DNA from: an uncultured Opitutaceae bacterium
Lineage (GTDB): Bacteria > Verrucomicrobiota > Verrucomicrobiae > Opitutales > Opitutaceae
NCBI GenBank assembly: GCA_946482625.1
Contig: CAMLSH010000162.1
Span: forward strand, 1 to 8,065
Length of the DNA stretch: 8,065 nucleotides
Direction of reading: 5' to 3'
The notes under the pieces are model-generated. The model searched no databases and was not told the DNA's origin. It saw only the letters and a list, made by a program, of their open reading frames with translations. The position numbers and the translations under genes were made by a program. Shown here piece after piece: positions 7,468 through 8,065 of the stretch (its first letter is position 1; each line of letters begins with the position of its first letter).

Positions 7468-7680
7468 TCAAGCAGCATGACGGCTGTCGTCGGCCCTCCC
7501 TGGCGCGTTTGAAGATCGGGCGCTGTCGCGAAGGATCGAGTTGACGACCAACTCGGCTGAAAGGCGTGGGCGGATACGCACGTAATTCAGAGCGTTCGTG
7601 CGAACAAGACGGCGATGCCAGAGGCAGGCCGCCGCGAAACCTGAGAGTCGGACGCCGGACCATTTGGAGTCGTTGCTCAT
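7468..7680 (-). CDS. Small unrecognised ORF between mraZ and rsmH (hypothetical, 70 aa)
   Basis: I do not recognise this product. An ATG 5 bases after the mraZ stop opens a 70-codon frame ending in TGA, 16 bases before the preferred rsmH start, so the frame fills the mraZ-rsmH gap almost exactly. The product is basic, with eleven Arg, one Lys and five acidic residues. It has two Trp (7 and 21), a short hydrophobic patch around 12-21, and a Ser/Asp/Arg-rich C-terminus that looks disordered. No signal peptide, convincing membrane helix or known motif is visible. The ribosome binding site is poor, so expression would depend on coupling to mraZ. By eye, third positions are somewhat less GC-biased than in the flanking genes, which leaves open that this is a spacer with a chance reading frame. 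Confidence 0.42.
   Translation of the reverse strand: MSNDSKWSGVRLSGFAAACLWHRRLVRTNALNYVRIRPRLSAELVVNSILRDSARSSNAPGRADDSRHAA
7537..7555. repeat. Perfect 7-bp inverted repeat with 5-base loop
   Basis: CGAGTTG and CAACTCG flank ACGAC, within the small ORF between mraZ and rsmH. As RNA it would form a short GC-containing hairpin. No T-run follows on the minus strand, so it is not a convincing intrinsic terminator. One such repeat in 8 kb of GC-rich DNA can arise by chance. Confidence 0.35.
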
Positions 7681-7685
7681 GGTGG

Positions 7686-8065
7686 TTAAATCCCGATGCG
7701 TCGCATGAGATCGCCGAAGTTGTCTCCGGCCGTCCTCTGCTCGACTTGGGCCCAACGGGCTGGGCTGTAGATACTGAACTTGTTGAGCGAACCGACCAAG
7801 ACCGCGTCCTTCTCGATCGCTCCGTGCCGGCGCAACTCGTCGGTGATTCCGATGCGCCCTTGCTTGTCGAAGGTAAACGCGAGCGAAGCAGCGAAGAACC
7901 GGGCAAACGCATCCTGCGCGTCGCGATCGGTCAGGGCCTTCTGTGAAGCCTTCTCGTAAAGCTTCTCCACTTCAGCGGGCGGCAGGACGGCGATGTAACC
8001 GTCGGGGTGTGGCGTCGCCAGAAACGTATCGCTCTCACCGTGCGCAGAGCGCCACGCCGACGGAA
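7686..8065 (-). CDS. mraZ: Transcriptional regulator MraZ, partial (5' end outside the window)
   Basis: MraZ is the DNA-binding protein encoded at the head of many dcw operons. It has two SpoVT-AbrB-like repeats and, in characterised species, binds repeats in its own promoter. The visible part is about 125 residues. It opens in frame with PSAWR, the end of the first repeat, followed by TPHPDGYIAVLPPAEVEKLYEK. The second repeat carries the hallmark FDKQGRIGITDELRRHG, then VLVGSLNKFSIYSPARWAQVE. The family is about 140-150 residues, so roughly the first 20 residues, including the first D-x-KGR motif, and the operon promoter lie beyond the right edge. A GTG at 7970 is an internal Val codon, since coding similarity clearly continues upstream of it. 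The TAA stop is 5 bases before the small ORF. Confidence 0.95.
   Translation of the reverse strand, partial: PSAWRSAHGESDTFLATPHPDGYIAVLPPAEVEKLYEKASQKALTDRDAQDAFARFFAASLAFTFDKQGRIGITDELRRHGAIEKDAVLVGSLNKFSIYSPARWAQVEQRTAGDNFGDLMRRIGI

Noticed and set aside
6648..7544. Plus-strand open frame of 298 codons opposite rsmH
   Set aside because: Antisense to a complete RsmH; composition is typical of a reverse reading of GC-rich coding DNA.
7686..7970. GTG at 7970 as a start for a short 94-residue MraZ
   Set aside because: MraZ-like coding continues in frame upstream to the window edge (PSAWR, TPHPDGYIAVLPP), so this GTG is an internal Val codon.
1..8065. A novel system, mobile element, CRISPR array, tRNA or rRNA
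   Set aside because: No array-like repeats, transposase motifs, tRNA-like cloverleaf or rRNA sequence were seen; nearly all of the window is accounted for by the standard dcw genes.

Overview
The window holds the first part of a division and cell wall (dcw) cluster. All genes lie on the minus strand and are read from right to left: mraZ (its 5' end is off the right edge), a small unrecognised ORF, rsmH (mraW), an ftsL-like gene, ftsI (division PBP), murE, murF and mraY. The mraY stop codon falls on the first three bases of the window. Together the genes code for nearly the whole 8 kb. The longest stretch without a conventional gene is about 230 bases between mraZ and rsmH, and most of that is filled by the small ORF.

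The DNA is GC-rich, and the genome is Gram-negative-like. MurE carries the DNPR motif of enzymes that add meso-diaminopimelate, so the peptidoglycan should be of the meso-DAP type. The gene order is the widely conserved dcw order. Protein style (MraY N-terminus, MurE and MurF termini, few Shine-Dalgarno sequences) suggests Verrucomicrobiota, perhaps Opitutaceae. That assignment is an impression from memory and was not searched.

The genes form one biosynthetic and regulatory unit. MraZ is the DNA-binding regulator of such operons, and RsmH methylates 16S rRNA. FtsL and FtsI are divisome membrane proteins, FtsI being the septal transpeptidase. MurE and MurF add the third residue and the terminal dipeptide to UDP-MurNAc, and MraY moves the finished UDP-MurNAc-pentapeptide to undecaprenyl phosphate to make lipid I. 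Gaps are small (5 bases ftsL-ftsI, a 4-base ATGA overlap ftsI-murE, 18 bases murE-murF, 8 bases murF-mraY), which fits one polycistronic transcript with a promoter beyond the right edge. No internal terminator was seen.

I found no mobile element, CRISPR array, RNA gene or unknown defence-like system. The points worth a second look are small: the 70-codon ORF between mraZ and rsmH, a 35-residue N-terminal extension of MurE backed by the best ribosome binding site in the window, a 63-residue low-complexity C-terminal tail on MurF, a 20-base identity between the P-loop codons of murE and murF, and the general lack of Shine-Dalgarno sequences.
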